Below the pieces are notes generated by a model. It was not told where the DNA came from, made no database searches, and saw only the letters and a list, made by a program, of their open reading frames with translations. DNA of 64,000 bases from Methylobacter sp. S3L5C (lineage in GTDB: Bacteria; Pseudomonadota; Gammaproteobacteria; Methylococcales; Methylomonadaceae): assembly GCF_022788635.1 (NCBI RefSeq), contig NZ_CP076024.1, positions 1,488,001-1,552,000 of the forward strand, written 5' to 3'. The position numbers and the translations under genes were made by a program. Each line of letters opens with the position of its first letter. The first letter of the stretch is position 1. Shown here in pieces: positions 36,757 through 45,967 of the stretch.

Positions 36757-37986
36757 TTGTTAAATATCATCTGGATTTGCTTCTTCCTTGCCGCTTTTTT
36801 TACTGCGCTATTTAAACTGATTTTTCTGGGCGACCAGCAAGTTTTTGCACAAATCATGGAAGCCATGTTTAGCTTGTCTAAATCGGCTTTTGAAATTTCG
36901 CTAGGCTTAACCGGTGTACTGGCGTTGTGGTTAGGGATTATGCGGATTGGTGAAAAGAGCGGTTTTATTCTGTTATTAACGCAAAGTCTTACGCCTTTAT
37001 TTAGCCGTTTAATGCCCGATGTGCCCAAAGGACATCCGGCCTTGGGCGCTATCGTGATGAATATTTCCGCCAATGCCTTGGGTCTGGATAATGCAGCAAC
37101 GCCTTTAGGAATTAAGGCGATGAAGGAACTGCAAACATTAAATCCCAATCCTGACACGGCTACCAACGCGCAAATTTTGTTTTTGGTTATTAATACGTCA
37201 GGCGTTACGCTATTTCCCATTACTATTTTTACTTACCGTGCTCAGCTCGGTGCGGAAAATCCTACAGACGTATTTATTCCAATTTTAATTGCGACTTATA
37301 TATCCACGCTGGTCGGTTTGCTTGCCGTCGCTTTTGTGCAAAAAATCAATTTGCTGGATAAAGTTGTAATGGCTTATCTGGGCAGCTTTACGCTGGTCGT
37401 TGGCGGTTTGCTGGTTTATTTTTCCAGTTTGCCGCAACAGCAAATGCTTCAGCAATCTGCGATTATCAGTAATATTATTCTGTTTTCGTTAATCATCAGT
37501 TTTATTTTTGGTGCCCTTTATAAGGGTATTAATGCTTACGATGCCTTTATAGAAGGTGCTAAAGAAGGTTTTCAAACGGCTATATTGATCATTCCTTATC
37601 TGGTGGCCATGCTGGTTGCCATTGGGGTATTCAGAGCCAGCGGTGCCCTGGAGATGCTCGCTGATTTGGCAAGAACTCTTGTGCATTATTTTGGCATTGA
37701 TGACCGTTTTGTTGATGCTCTACCTACGGCTTTAATGAAGCCTTTCAGTGGCAGTGGTGCCAGAGCGATGATGATAGATACCATGAAGACACATGGTGCC
37801 GATTCATTTTCCGGCCGTCTGGCGTCTGTGGTGCAAGGCAGTACGGAAACCACTTTTTACGTATTGGCCATTTACTTTGGCTCAGTGGGTATCAAACGTA
37901 TTCGTCATGCCGCTGCCTGTGGGATAATAGCCGATTTTGCAGGCATTATTGCCGCAATTTTTGTTACCTATTGGTTCTTTGGATAA
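36757..37986 (+). CDS. Fused SpmA/SpmB nucleoside-recognition (Gate) membrane protein
   Basis: 409 residues starting at TTG 36757. The N-terminal half resembles SpmA (GHPALGAIVMNISANALGLDNAATPLGIKAM) and the C-terminal half SpmB (GAKEGFQTAILIIPYLVAMLVAIGVFRASGALE, MKPFSGSGARAMM, QGSTETTFYVLAIYFG). Multiple transmembrane helices are evident. In Bacillus the two halves are separate spore-maturation proteins; fused forms occur in non-sporulating bacteria with unknown substrate. It lies 3 bp before mtaB, so they are likely co-transcribed. Confidence 0.85.
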   Translation: MLNIIWICFFLAAFFTALFKLIFLGDQQVFAQIMEAMFSLSKSAFEISLGLTGVLALWLGIMRIGEKSGFILLLTQSLTPLFSRLMPDVPKGHPALGAIVMNISANALGLDNAATPLGIKAMKELQTLNPNPDTATNAQILFLVINTSGVTLFPITIFTYRAQLGAENPTDVFIPILIATYISTLVGLLAVAFVQKINLLDKVVMAYLGSFTLVVGGLLVYFSSLPQQQMLQQSAIISNIILFSLIISFIFGALYKGINAYDAFIEGAKEGFQTAILIIPYLVAMLVAIGVFRASGALEMLADLARTLVHYFGIDDRFVDALPTALMKPFSGSGARAMMIDTMKTHGADSFSGRLASVVQGSTETTFYVLAIYFGSVGIKRIRHAAACGIIADFAGIIAAIFVTYWFFG

Positions 37987-37989
37987 TTA

Positions 37990-39291
37990 ATGAAAGTTCA
38001 CCTTAAAACACTCGGCTGCCGTCTTAACGAAGCAGAATTGGAAACTTGGGCGCAAGCGTTTCAAAAGTCCGGGCATTCAATTACCAGACAGGCAGAAGCG
38101 GCCCAGCTGATTGTGATTAATTCCTGTGCGGTTACGCAGGACGCCGCCAGGAAATCACGTCAACTTATACGTCGTATACACCGAGATAATCCACAAGCCA
38201 AGCTGGTGGTCAGTGGTTGTTACGCGACCTTAAACCAGGATGAAGCGGCGTCTTTATTGGGTGTTGATTTGGTTGTGAGCAACAAGGATAAAGATCAGCT
38301 GGTAGAAAAAACATTAACCGAACTTAATATGGATGTTATGCCTGCGATGTCGACAGAGCCGGGTGAAATATCATTATTTACTCGTGGACGGCAACGCGCT
38401 TTTGTTAAAGTCCAGGATGGCTGTCGTTATCGCTGTACATTTTGTATTGTTACCGTGGCGCGTGGTGATGAAATTAGCCGCCCGGTGCAGGCGGTGATAG
38501 ATGAAATCAATGCCCTATATAAACAAGGCATTACTGAGGTTATCCTTACCGGTGTACATTTAGGTGGCTATGGTAGTGATTTGGGCAATAATTTGTCCGA
38601 TTTAATCAACGCTATTTTGTCTGAAACAGACATTCCAAGGCTTAGACTCGGTTCTTTAGAGCCTTGGGAATTACCGGAAGATTTTTTTACGTTGTTTCAT
38701 AATCCACGCTTGATGCCGCATTTACATTTGCCGCTGCAAAGTGGTTCGGATACCGTTCTACGTAGAATGGCGCGGCGTTGTAAAACAGAAGAATTTAGCC
38801 TAATTGTTAGTCAATTGCGGGCGCAAATTCCTCACTTTAATATTACTACAGATATTATTGTCGGCTTTCCCGGCGAAACCGAGGAAGAATGGCAGGACAG
38901 TTTTAACTTTATCAAACAAACCGGTTTTGGGCATATTCATATTTTTACCTATTCCAGTCGTGAAGGTACAAAAGCGGCTACCTTGCCAAACCAGTTGACC
39001 AATGATATTAAGAAACAGCGTAGCCAGCAGTTGCATGTTTTGGCGAATGATATGAAATTGGCATTTTGCCAGGAAAATATCGACAATGAATTTCCGGTAT
39101 TATGGGAAGGTTACCATGAACCACTGGAAGGCGGAAAACAGCGGGTGTTTGGCTATACGCCCAATTACCTTAAAGTCAGTTGTGTGATAAACAACGATGA
39201 ATCGGTTGAAAATAAAATCATTACCACAAAATTAATGGCGGTCAAGGAAGGCTATATTGTTGGTGAGCTTGACGGTAACCGCTTGCTTTAA
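37990..39291 (+). CDS. mtaB: tRNA t6A37 methylthiotransferase
   Basis: 433 residues. The N-terminal UPF0004 domain has cysteines in LGCRLNEAE, INSCAVT and VVSGCYATL. The radical SAM cluster is Cys145-x3-Cys149-x2-Cys152 (DGCRYRCTFCIVTVARG). The ETDIPRLRLGSLEP, MPHLHLPLQSGSDTVLRRM and TDIIVGFPGETEEEW blocks fit MtaB rather than MiaB or RimO. It adds methylthio to t6A37 in tRNAs reading ANN codons. Confidence 0.92.
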   Translation: MKVHLKTLGCRLNEAELETWAQAFQKSGHSITRQAEAAQLIVINSCAVTQDAARKSRQLIRRIHRDNPQAKLVVSGCYATLNQDEAASLLGVDLVVSNKDKDQLVEKTLTELNMDVMPAMSTEPGEISLFTRGRQRAFVKVQDGCRYRCTFCIVTVARGDEISRPVQAVIDEINALYKQGITEVILTGVHLGGYGSDLGNNLSDLINAILSETDIPRLRLGSLEPWELPEDFFTLFHNPRLMPHLHLPLQSGSDTVLRRMARRCKTEEFSLIVSQLRAQIPHFNITTDIIVGFPGETEEEWQDSFNFIKQTGFGHIHIFTYSSREGTKAATLPNQLTNDIKKQRSQQLHVLANDMKLAFCQENIDNEFPVLWEGYHEPLEGGKQRVFGYTPNYLKVSCVINNDESVENKIITTKLMAVKEGYIVGELDGNRLL

Positions 39292-39436
39292 ACAAGAGAT
39301 AAACTAACCTGAGAATTGCTTTATCAGTAAAATCAGGTATACCGAAGTACTATGAGATAACAGTTATTACAGGATTCAAAGGTAGGATATCAGGTTGAAT
39401 CTGAGTAATATTTTACTCCCAATACGTTAAAAATAG

Positions 39437-40459
39437 ATGGAACAGATGACTAAAGCAATTGTTTTAACCGGTATTACCACCACGGGTACGCCGCATTTGG
39501 GTAATTATGTTGGCGCGATCAGACCCGCTATTAATGCCAGTAAAGATGAAAATGTTACGCCGTTTTATTTTCTGGCTGACTATCATGCCTTGATTAAATG
39601 TCAGGAGCCGGAAAGGGTCAGGCAATCCAGTCTTGAAATTGCTGCAACTTGGCTGGCTTTAGGATTGGATACGTCAAATGCAGTCTTTTATCGGCAGTCA
39701 GATGTTCCGGAAATTATGGAGTTGACGTGGATGTTAACCTGTGTCTCTTCCAAAGGTTTAATGAACAGGGCGCATGCCTATAAAGCGGCGGTTGCTGATA
39801 ATGAACAAGGCGGCGAAAATGATCCTGATAAAGGCATTAATATGGGCTTGTTTAGTTACCCGATACTCATGGCCGCTGATATTTTACTATTCAATGCCAA
39901 TAAAGTACCGGTAGGTAGGGATCAGATACAACATATCGAAATGGCCAGAGATATTGCCGGACGCTTTAACCATATTTATGGCGAACATTTTGTTTTGCCT
40001 GAGGCAGTGATTGATGAGCATGGTGCTATTTTGTCGGGACTTGATGGCCGTAAAATGAGTAAAAGCTATAACAATACGATTCCATTATTTGAGCCCGAGA
40101 AAAAGTTAAAAAAACTGATCAACAAAATTAAAACCAATTCCCTGGAACCGGGCGAGCCAAAAAATCCTGATGATTGTACTTTATTTAGCATTTATAGGGC
40201 GTTTGCTACTACCGCAGAAGTACTTGAAATACGCCAACGTTATGCAGAAGGTATTGCCTGGGGTGAAATGAAGCGGGTGTTGTTTGAGCATATTAATGAT
40301 CATATTACCCCGGCAAGAGAGCGCTATGAGGCTTTATTACAAGCTCCTGAACATATTGAAGAACAATTACAGGAAGGCGCAATAAAAGCCCGGGCTGTTA
40401 GTGTGCCTTTTATTAAGGAGTTACGTAAAGCCGTTGGTATTTCCAGGATTTCAGTGTGA
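39437..40459 (+). CDS. trpS: Tryptophan--tRNA ligase
   Basis: 340 residues, class I synthetase. The HIGH-equivalent is [13 protein letters not shown] (~18-30) and the KMSKS motif sits in [13 protein letters not shown] (~200-210). [20 protein letters not shown] is typical. The start is ATG 39437, or 39446. Its stop overlaps the GTG of the next gene by 4 bp, so the membrane protein downstream is coupled to it. Confidence 0.94.
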   Translation: MEQMTKAIVLTGITTTGTPHLGNYVGAIRPAINASKDENVTPFYFLADYHALIKCQEPERVRQSSLEIAATWLALGLDTSNAVFYRQSDVPEIMELTWMLTCVSSKGLMNRAHAYKAAVADNEQGGENDPDKGINMGLFSYPILMAADILLFNANKVPVGRDQIQHIEMARDIAGRFNHIYGEHFVLPEAVIDEHGAILSGLDGRKMSKSYNNTIPLFEPEKKLKKLINKIKTNSLEPGEPKNPDDCTLFSIYRAFATTAEVLEIRQRYAEGIAWGEMKRVLFEHINDHITPARERYEALLQAPEHIEEQLQEGAIKARAVSVPFIKELRKAVGISRISV

Positions 40460-41169
40460 AAAAGATAAAGTTCAGCGATTGGCTTAAACAGTCATTGCTG
40501 TTTGTCAGCCATGATCCTTGGCTTTGGGCAGGATACACGCTCTTTGTGGGTGTCTTTATGACGATTGGACGAGCATCTCTGCTGTTGGGGGTTTTATTTT
40601 CGGTAACGGCTTTGTTTGTTGGCGTAGGTATTACAAAGTATATTGATCTTAAGCGTTCGTCAGAAAATCCGGTAGGTATTTACTGGGCGCTTAATAAAAG
40701 TTTACCGTTAGCTATATTGGCGGCAGGCACCATTATGCTTTTTTGGTTTGCTTTTATGGTGGTGTCCAACCTTTTAACGGGGGAATTGTATAAAACCGGT
40801 CAGTTCTTTTTTTATTGGGAGCTAACCCCCGAGAATCTGGATCATCGGTCAGCACGCGAGATAGCCAACTGGATTTATGCCTATGCTAATGTTACGTTGA
40901 TTTTTACCTTATTGATGCTGACCACTTTTGCCAGTTGGTTTAGTTACCCGTTGATGTTGTTTAAAAATTACAGTTGGAGTGAGGCAATGGAACGTGGTGA
41001 TCATGCCGTTTCCAGAAACCGGAAGGCAGTATATACAGCGTTGGGGTTTATTATTGTCGAGGCATTATTGTGTACGGTTGTCACGCCTTTGTTAACACCG
41101 GTTTTATATATGCTGACTTCAACAATGATGTATGTCTCATACAAGAGTATTTTTGAGGCGAGTGAATAA
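40456..41169 (+). CDS. Hypothetical multi-pass membrane protein
   Basis: 237 residues from GTG 40456, overlapping the trpS stop by 4 bp. Hydrophobic segments at about 25-45, 45-62, 80-108, 140-165 and 195-228 suggest five to six helices. It contains [15 protein letters not shown] and [16 protein letters not shown]. The layout resembles the small inner-membrane proteins of unknown function (BPSS1780-like) seen in proteobacteria; this match is tentative. No functional motif was found. Confidence 0.65.
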   Translation: MKKIKFSDWLKQSLLFVSHDPWLWAGYTLFVGVFMTIGRASLLLGVLFSVTALFVGVGITKYIDLKRSSENPVGIYWALNKSLPLAILAAGTIMLFWFAFMVVSNLLTGELYKTGQFFFYWELTPENLDHRSAREIANWIYAYANVTLIFTLLMLTTFASWFSYPLMLFKNYSWSEAMERGDHAVSRNRKAVYTALGFIIVEALLCTVVTPLLTPVLYMLTSTMMYVSYKSIFEASE

Positions 41170-41623
41170 CCATTTGCCGGGCCAGATTTTGTCGATATAT
41201 CCGCTTATAATCCCTCTCAGCTTTCAGTATTCCAAAAATATTTAGACGTAAAGTTTTAGTGGCACGTCAGTAAGGTTTTGATCAAAACCTCGCATCTGTA
41301 TAGTATAGAAAAAGCGTCATATTACCATCACATTAAGATGCTACTTTGTCCATTATAGGCAATGTGGTGATCAGATTAATGTCATTTAAAAGCGAAAATT
41401 TAACTTGGGACAGTCGATGGTTTTTATGAAAATCCTGTTTTACTGGCCGCTTGTTTTCTGCTGCATTTTTGTTCACCGTTAAGTAAATCAATATTACGTG
41501 CAGGCTGCGCAAATGATACCAATGTAAGAAATTATTTTTATAGACTCGATTCCCCCCCCTCAATCATGCCGTCCCCGTCTATTATTAAGTGGTTCCGTTA
41601 TGGCACTAGTAAATTAAATCAAA
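41170..41623. other. Intergenic region before the porin gene
   Basis: About 450 bp without a convincing gene. A run of eight C residues lies at 41552-41559, about 65 bp before the porin start. A 76-residue open frame on the minus strand (41333-41563) has no family features and is not called. Confidence 0.4.
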
Positions 41624-43099
41624 ATGGTCAGAGTTATATTAACAGGGATTAATATTTTAAAAATTTTGCTGTTATGCACTGTGTTTATAGCAATGACTGT
41701 TCAGGCCGACAATGCTACCTATCCAGAGTTGGATGATAAAGATGAATTTTCACTCATGGGACTGTTATCTGATCATGATTGGCACGACCTAAAAGATGAA
41801 CGCTGGAATATTTATTCACAGGGAACTTATATTTCCAGCTTTAAACAGGCCTTTCCTGCTGCCTATACCAATTTAAACGGCTCTACCAATTCATTGTCAC
41901 GTAGCGCAGAGCGCAGTTTTACCGCAACATTTACGTCTTATATTGGCCTTAAAGGCTGGAAAGGTGCTGAATTCTATGCTGCACCGGAAATGTTTTCCGG
42001 TCAACCTCTTTCAGAACTAAAGGGAATAGGCGGAAGTATTCAAAACTTTGAGCTGCAGAAAAATGGTGAAACCCACTCTACCTGGTATTTATCAAGAGTT
42101 TATTACCGGCAAACGTTATCATTCGGTGGAACATCGGCTGAAGTTAAATCGGGCCCGATGCAATTAGCCGGAACTGTCGATAGCCGCCGTTTTGTTTTTA
42201 CCGCAGGTACTTTTAGCATTCTCGATTTTTTTGATAAAAATACCTATGCCGGAGACCTTCGGCATCAATTTTTGAATATGTCTTTTATGACTAATGCGGC
42301 TTATGACTTTGCTGCTGATGCAAGGGGCTATACGACAGGATTGGTTGGCGAATATTATTTTGATGACTGGGCATTTCGATTTGCACGAATCGCCGCTCCT
42401 AAACACCCTAACGATTTACCTTTAAATTTTTATATGTTCACGAATTATGGTGATCAGGTAGAGCTGGAACATAAACATATTATCAAAGAACAGCCGGGGG
42501 CTATAAAAATTCTGGGTTATAGAAATCGTGAAAATATGGGCAGTTTTACTGATGCTATCGCGGCATATCAAACTGATCCCTCAAAAAATGCGACAACCTG
42601 CCTTGGCTATAATTATGACTCTCAAAACTCTTCTGCCCCCGATCTTTGTTGGGCCAGAAAATCGAATGTAAAAATGGGCATTGGCATCAATATGGAACAG
42701 CGAATCACAGAAGATGTAGGCTTGTTTTTTAGAGGTATGGTTTCAGACGGAAAAACCGAAGTTTATTCTTATACATCCTCAGATCGATCGTTATCTTTTG
42801 GTACATTAGTCAAAGGTTTGCGTTGGGGGAGGGAAAAAGACTCGGTAGGTTTTGGCTATTCACAGAGTTGGATTTCAAAGCAGCATGTCGACTATATAAA
42901 CATGGGTGGCATTGATGGTTTTATCGGTGACGGCAAGATTAATTACCATCCTGAGCAGTTAGTTAATATTTACTATCAATGGCATGTGATTACTTCTAGC
43001 TGGCTTTCTTTTGATTATCAACATTTAGCCAATCCGGCTTACAATGCAGATCGTGGCCCGGTAAATATTTATGGGGTTCGGGTGCATTTTGAATTTTAA
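41624..43099 (+). CDS. OprB-like carbohydrate porin
   Basis: 491 residues. Signal peptide (VRVILTGINILKILLLCTVFIAMTVQA, cleavage near QA-DN), then a beta-rich barrel ending in VRVHFEF with the terminal phenylalanine used by the Bam machinery. The spacing of AERSFTATFTSYIGLKGWKG, RRFVFTAGTFSILDFFDKN, LRHQFLNMSFM and the last strands matches OprB-family porins. It probably passes sugars or other small solutes across the outer membrane. It is a lone gene, transcribed toward the czc operon with a 274-bp gap. Exact substrate not readable. Confidence 0.75.
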   Translation: MVRVILTGINILKILLLCTVFIAMTVQADNATYPELDDKDEFSLMGLLSDHDWHDLKDERWNIYSQGTYISSFKQAFPAAYTNLNGSTNSLSRSAERSFTATFTSYIGLKGWKGAEFYAAPEMFSGQPLSELKGIGGSIQNFELQKNGETHSTWYLSRVYYRQTLSFGGTSAEVKSGPMQLAGTVDSRRFVFTAGTFSILDFFDKNTYAGDLRHQFLNMSFMTNAAYDFAADARGYTTGLVGEYYFDDWAFRFARIAAPKHPNDLPLNFYMFTNYGDQVELEHKHIIKEQPGAIKILGYRNRENMGSFTDAIAAYQTDPSKNATTCLGYNYDSQNSSAPDLCWARKSNVKMGIGINMEQRITEDVGLFFRGMVSDGKTEVYSYTSSDRSLSFGTLVKGLRWGREKDSVGFGYSQSWISKQHVDYINMGGIDGFIGDGKINYHPEQLVNIYYQWHVITSSWLSFDYQHLANPAYNADRGPVNIYGVRVHFEF

Positions 43100-43373
43100 G
43101 TCTGTGCAAATAAACCGCTGATAGGTTGCTTTACACCTGTTAGTGGTTTTTATCTTCTCATTTCATCAAAATAACAAATTCATTTACATAGAAAATCAGC
43201 GAGTTAAGCAATTAGCTTTGATTGGCATGATAATCGCTTGCAACAAATGAAAAGACAGTGACTAAAGTATTTTAAATGCGCTAGCCAATCAAGTCATAAC
43301 ACCACTTTGGTTAAATGATATTTAGATTTATCGGGTTCACTGGTCTTGAATGCCTTCCATATAGATAAAATTC

Positions 43374-44729
43374 ATGAACAAAAAAACTTTAAAATCAGCG
43401 GCACTCGTGCTGTTGTTAAGCTTTCTTGGTATCTTTAATTCAGCAGCACAGAGCCAGGAACTCTCTGTCGATGAAGTGCTGTCGATTTTTTATCAGCGTA
43501 ATCTTGATTTGATTGCAGCTCAATACAATATCGACCGGTCTTTAGCTGACGCGGTGATTGCTTCGGCTATTCCCAACCCAACGGTTGGCTTTCAGATTGG
43601 AGAACTTAGCGCCAGCAATATGAACAAGGGCTCGAACGCGACGGGTTGTAATCATAATACAGATGTTTCCTGTGGCGCGGCGGAGTACTACTCTTTTAGC
43701 CAGTTGATTGAAGTTGCCGGTAAACGAGGCTTGCGCATACAAAGCAGTGGCTTTGCAACGCAAGCTGCCGAAAGCGATTTTCGGGATGCCGTGCGTATTT
43801 TTTCCAACATGGTCAGGAACAGTTACTATCAATTGTTGCAGACGCAGAAAAACCGCTGGCTTGCTCAGGAAATTGTCGACCATTACGAGATTATTAGTAA
43901 AGCCAACAGTCTACGCATGAAAAAAGGCGACATTTCAGAGTCTGATTTTTTGCGGGTCAAAATGGAAGCCATGCGTGGACAAGCTGATCTCGACAATGCA
44001 CAAGCTGCCGTGGAGTTGGCGCAAGCTGATTTGGCGGTAATCTTGCGCTGGCCGGATAAAAGTCTGCAATTTGAAGCCAAAGAACAGTGGCCTGAAGTCA
44101 ATAATATCGGTCAGAACCTTTCTAAAGAGGATTTGATTGGCAAAGCCTTGCAACAACGTCCTGATTTACAGGGTGATAAATTGCGTGCCGAACAAGCGGA
44201 CAGGCAATTGGAATTGGCACGGCGACTTAAATATCCCGATGTCACTGTCACTGGCGGCTACGCTCACGATCCCAGCAATAATGCACTTAATACCGGCTTT
44301 GTCGGTGTCAGTGTGCCGTTACCCTTGTTTTATCAATACCAAGGCGAAGCTGATAAAGCCGCAGTTAATTTAAGTCAGAGTCGACTGGTTGCAGAGCAAA
44401 CCGAACTGGTTATCCGTAGTGATGTTATCGGTGCTTTGGCAACCTGGAATAGTGCCAAAAAAATAGTGCAACGGTTTAGAGATGGTTTGCTTGATGACGC
44501 CCTGGCGGTAAGAAACAGTTCTGAGCTGGCTTACAGTAAAGGTGCTACCAGTGTGTTGGATTTTATTGAAGCGCAGCGTAGTTATAAAAATGTGATGCGG
44601 GATTATTATGCCGCAGAGATTAATCGCGCCAATGCTTATTACGACTTGGAAAAATCTTTGGGTGCAGCAGTGGATGGTGATAAAGCGCCGGTTGCTCGCG
44701 GTAACAAGAACCAAGACACTACAAAATAA
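43374..44729 (+). CDS. czcC: CzcC-like outer-membrane factor of metal efflux
   Basis: 451 residues, TolC family. Signal peptide near NSAAQSQ, then two repeats of the TolC helical domain (LSVDEVLSIFYQRNLDLIAAQYNIDRSLADAVIAS...; YSFSQLIEVAGKRGLRIQ). PNPTVGFQIGELS is typical of CzcC. It forms the outer-membrane channel for the RND pump encoded two genes downstream. Order czcC-czcB-czcA with 2- to 12-bp gaps indicates one operon. Confidence 0.88.
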   Translation: MNKKTLKSAALVLLLSFLGIFNSAAQSQELSVDEVLSIFYQRNLDLIAAQYNIDRSLADAVIASAIPNPTVGFQIGELSASNMNKGSNATGCNHNTDVSCGAAEYYSFSQLIEVAGKRGLRIQSSGFATQAAESDFRDAVRIFSNMVRNSYYQLLQTQKNRWLAQEIVDHYEIISKANSLRMKKGDISESDFLRVKMEAMRGQADLDNAQAAVELAQADLAVILRWPDKSLQFEAKEQWPEVNNIGQNLSKEDLIGKALQQRPDLQGDKLRAEQADRQLELARRLKYPDVTVTGGYAHDPSNNALNTGFVGVSVPLPLFYQYQGEADKAAVNLSQSRLVAEQTELVIRSDVIGALATWNSAKKIVQRFRDGLLDDALAVRNSSELAYSKGATSVLDFIEAQRSYKNVMRDYYAAEINRANAYYDLEKSLGAAVDGDKAPVARGNKNQDTTK

Positions 44730-44785
44730 TCGTGGGTTTATACGGCGTAGCTCGCCAAAACCCGACAATTAGCCCTGTGCAGATA

Positions 44786-45955
44786 ATGGACGCGAATAAA
44801 CAGATGCCTCATCAAAGAAAAAAACAGTTTTTATGCGGGTTACTGTTAGCAGCAGTATTAACGGCTTGTTCCGATTCGGCTGACAAAACTCAGCAGGTTC
44901 CGCAACCGCCAAAAGTTAAGGGCGAGGTGCATTTGGCACCTGATTCACCGAAAAAAGCCTATGTTAAGGTCACCAGTTTGAGCTTGACACAGCATCCCTT
45001 GCTGGAGCCGTTGACCGGAAAAATAAGCTATAACGAAAGTGTCACTTCACGGATTAGCTCTCCCGTTGCCGGTCGCGTTATTGCCATACCGGTTGTCTTG
45101 GGGACTCAGATTAAGGCTGGATCAATATTGCTGGAACTGGATAGCCCGGATGTTGCTGCTGCCGAGGCTGATTATGCTAAGGCGCAAGCTGACTTGATCC
45201 TGCGTAGTAAAAGCTTTAATCGTCAGCAAGAGCTTTATGAGGGTAAAGCTGTTGCTCAAAAAGATCTGGAACAAGCGCAAAATGATTTTAATGATGCTCG
45301 TAGCGAAGTACGCCGCGCTCAAGATAAATTAAAGAACTTGCATATTAGCGCACCGCAAAGTGACGGTCGTTTTGCCCTGCGCTCGCCGGTTGCCGGCATC
45401 GTGGTTGAGCGTAATGTCAATCCTGGTATCGAAGTCCGTCCTGATCGTGAAGTCCCTTTATTTGTGGTATCGGACACTAAAAAGCTGACGCTGCTGATGG
45501 CCGTTTTTGAAGTTAATCTGGCTAAAATAAAGCTGGGCCAGAAATTATCTATTACAGTCCCGGCTTATCCAAACGAGATTTTTCCTGCAACGGTGGAATA
45601 CATAGGCCAAGTATTGGATGAGAAGACTCGCACCGTTCAGGTACGGTGCGACCTGCCCAATCCGGATGGTCGTTTGTTACCCGGTATGTATGCTGCTATT
45701 ACAGTAGAAAGTAATGTCGAGGATACGGCTATTGTGATTCCGTTAACCGCTGTTTTTACCGAAGGCGATGCGGATTTTGTGTTTATTGCTGTCGATGAAA
45801 ATCACTATCAACAGCGCCCGGTTGAAATAGGTCTGCGCTTAAAGGATAAAGCGGTAATAACGAAAGGGCTTCAACCTGGCGAAAAGCTGGTGACGGAAGG
45901 TGCGCTAACGCTACGTGCCGAAGAAGAAGTTGAAACCGGTACTGATAAACCTTAA
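44786..45955 (+). CDS. czcB: CzcB-like RND periplasmic adaptor
   Basis: About 389 residues from ATG 44786; 44804 is also possible, and GTG 44732 is less likely. Lipobox LLLAAVLTAC gives a membrane-tethered lipoprotein. Family parts are the barrel-sandwich RISSPVAGRVIAIPVVLGTQIKAGSILLELDSPDVAAAEAD split around a coiled coil (~140-200) and RSPVAGIVVERNVNPG. It bridges pump and outer-membrane channel. Adjacent to czcC (upstream) and czcA (downstream, 12 bp). Confidence 0.87.
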   Translation: MDANKQMPHQRKKQFLCGLLLAAVLTACSDSADKTQQVPQPPKVKGEVHLAPDSPKKAYVKVTSLSLTQHPLLEPLTGKISYNESVTSRISSPVAGRVIAIPVVLGTQIKAGSILLELDSPDVAAAEADYAKAQADLILRSKSFNRQQELYEGKAVAQKDLEQAQNDFNDARSEVRRAQDKLKNLHISAPQSDGRFALRSPVAGIVVERNVNPGIEVRPDREVPLFVVSDTKKLTLLMAVFEVNLAKIKLGQKLSITVPAYPNEIFPATVEYIGQVLDEKTRTVQVRCDLPNPDGRLLPGMYAAITVESNVEDTAIVIPLTAVFTEGDADFVFIAVDENHYQQRPVEIGLRLKDKAVITKGLQPGEKLVTEGALTLRAEEEVETGTDKP

Positions 45956-45967
45956 GAGGCTGCTGAC

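Noticed and set aside
36757-37986. Evidence of sporulation
   Set aside because: Fused SpmA/SpmB proteins occur in non-sporulating gammaproteobacteria; no other spore gene is present.
41552-41559. C8 tract as a phase-variation switch for the porin
   Set aside because: It lies about 65 bp before the start, outside any identified promoter spacer, and a single tract gives no evidence of variation.
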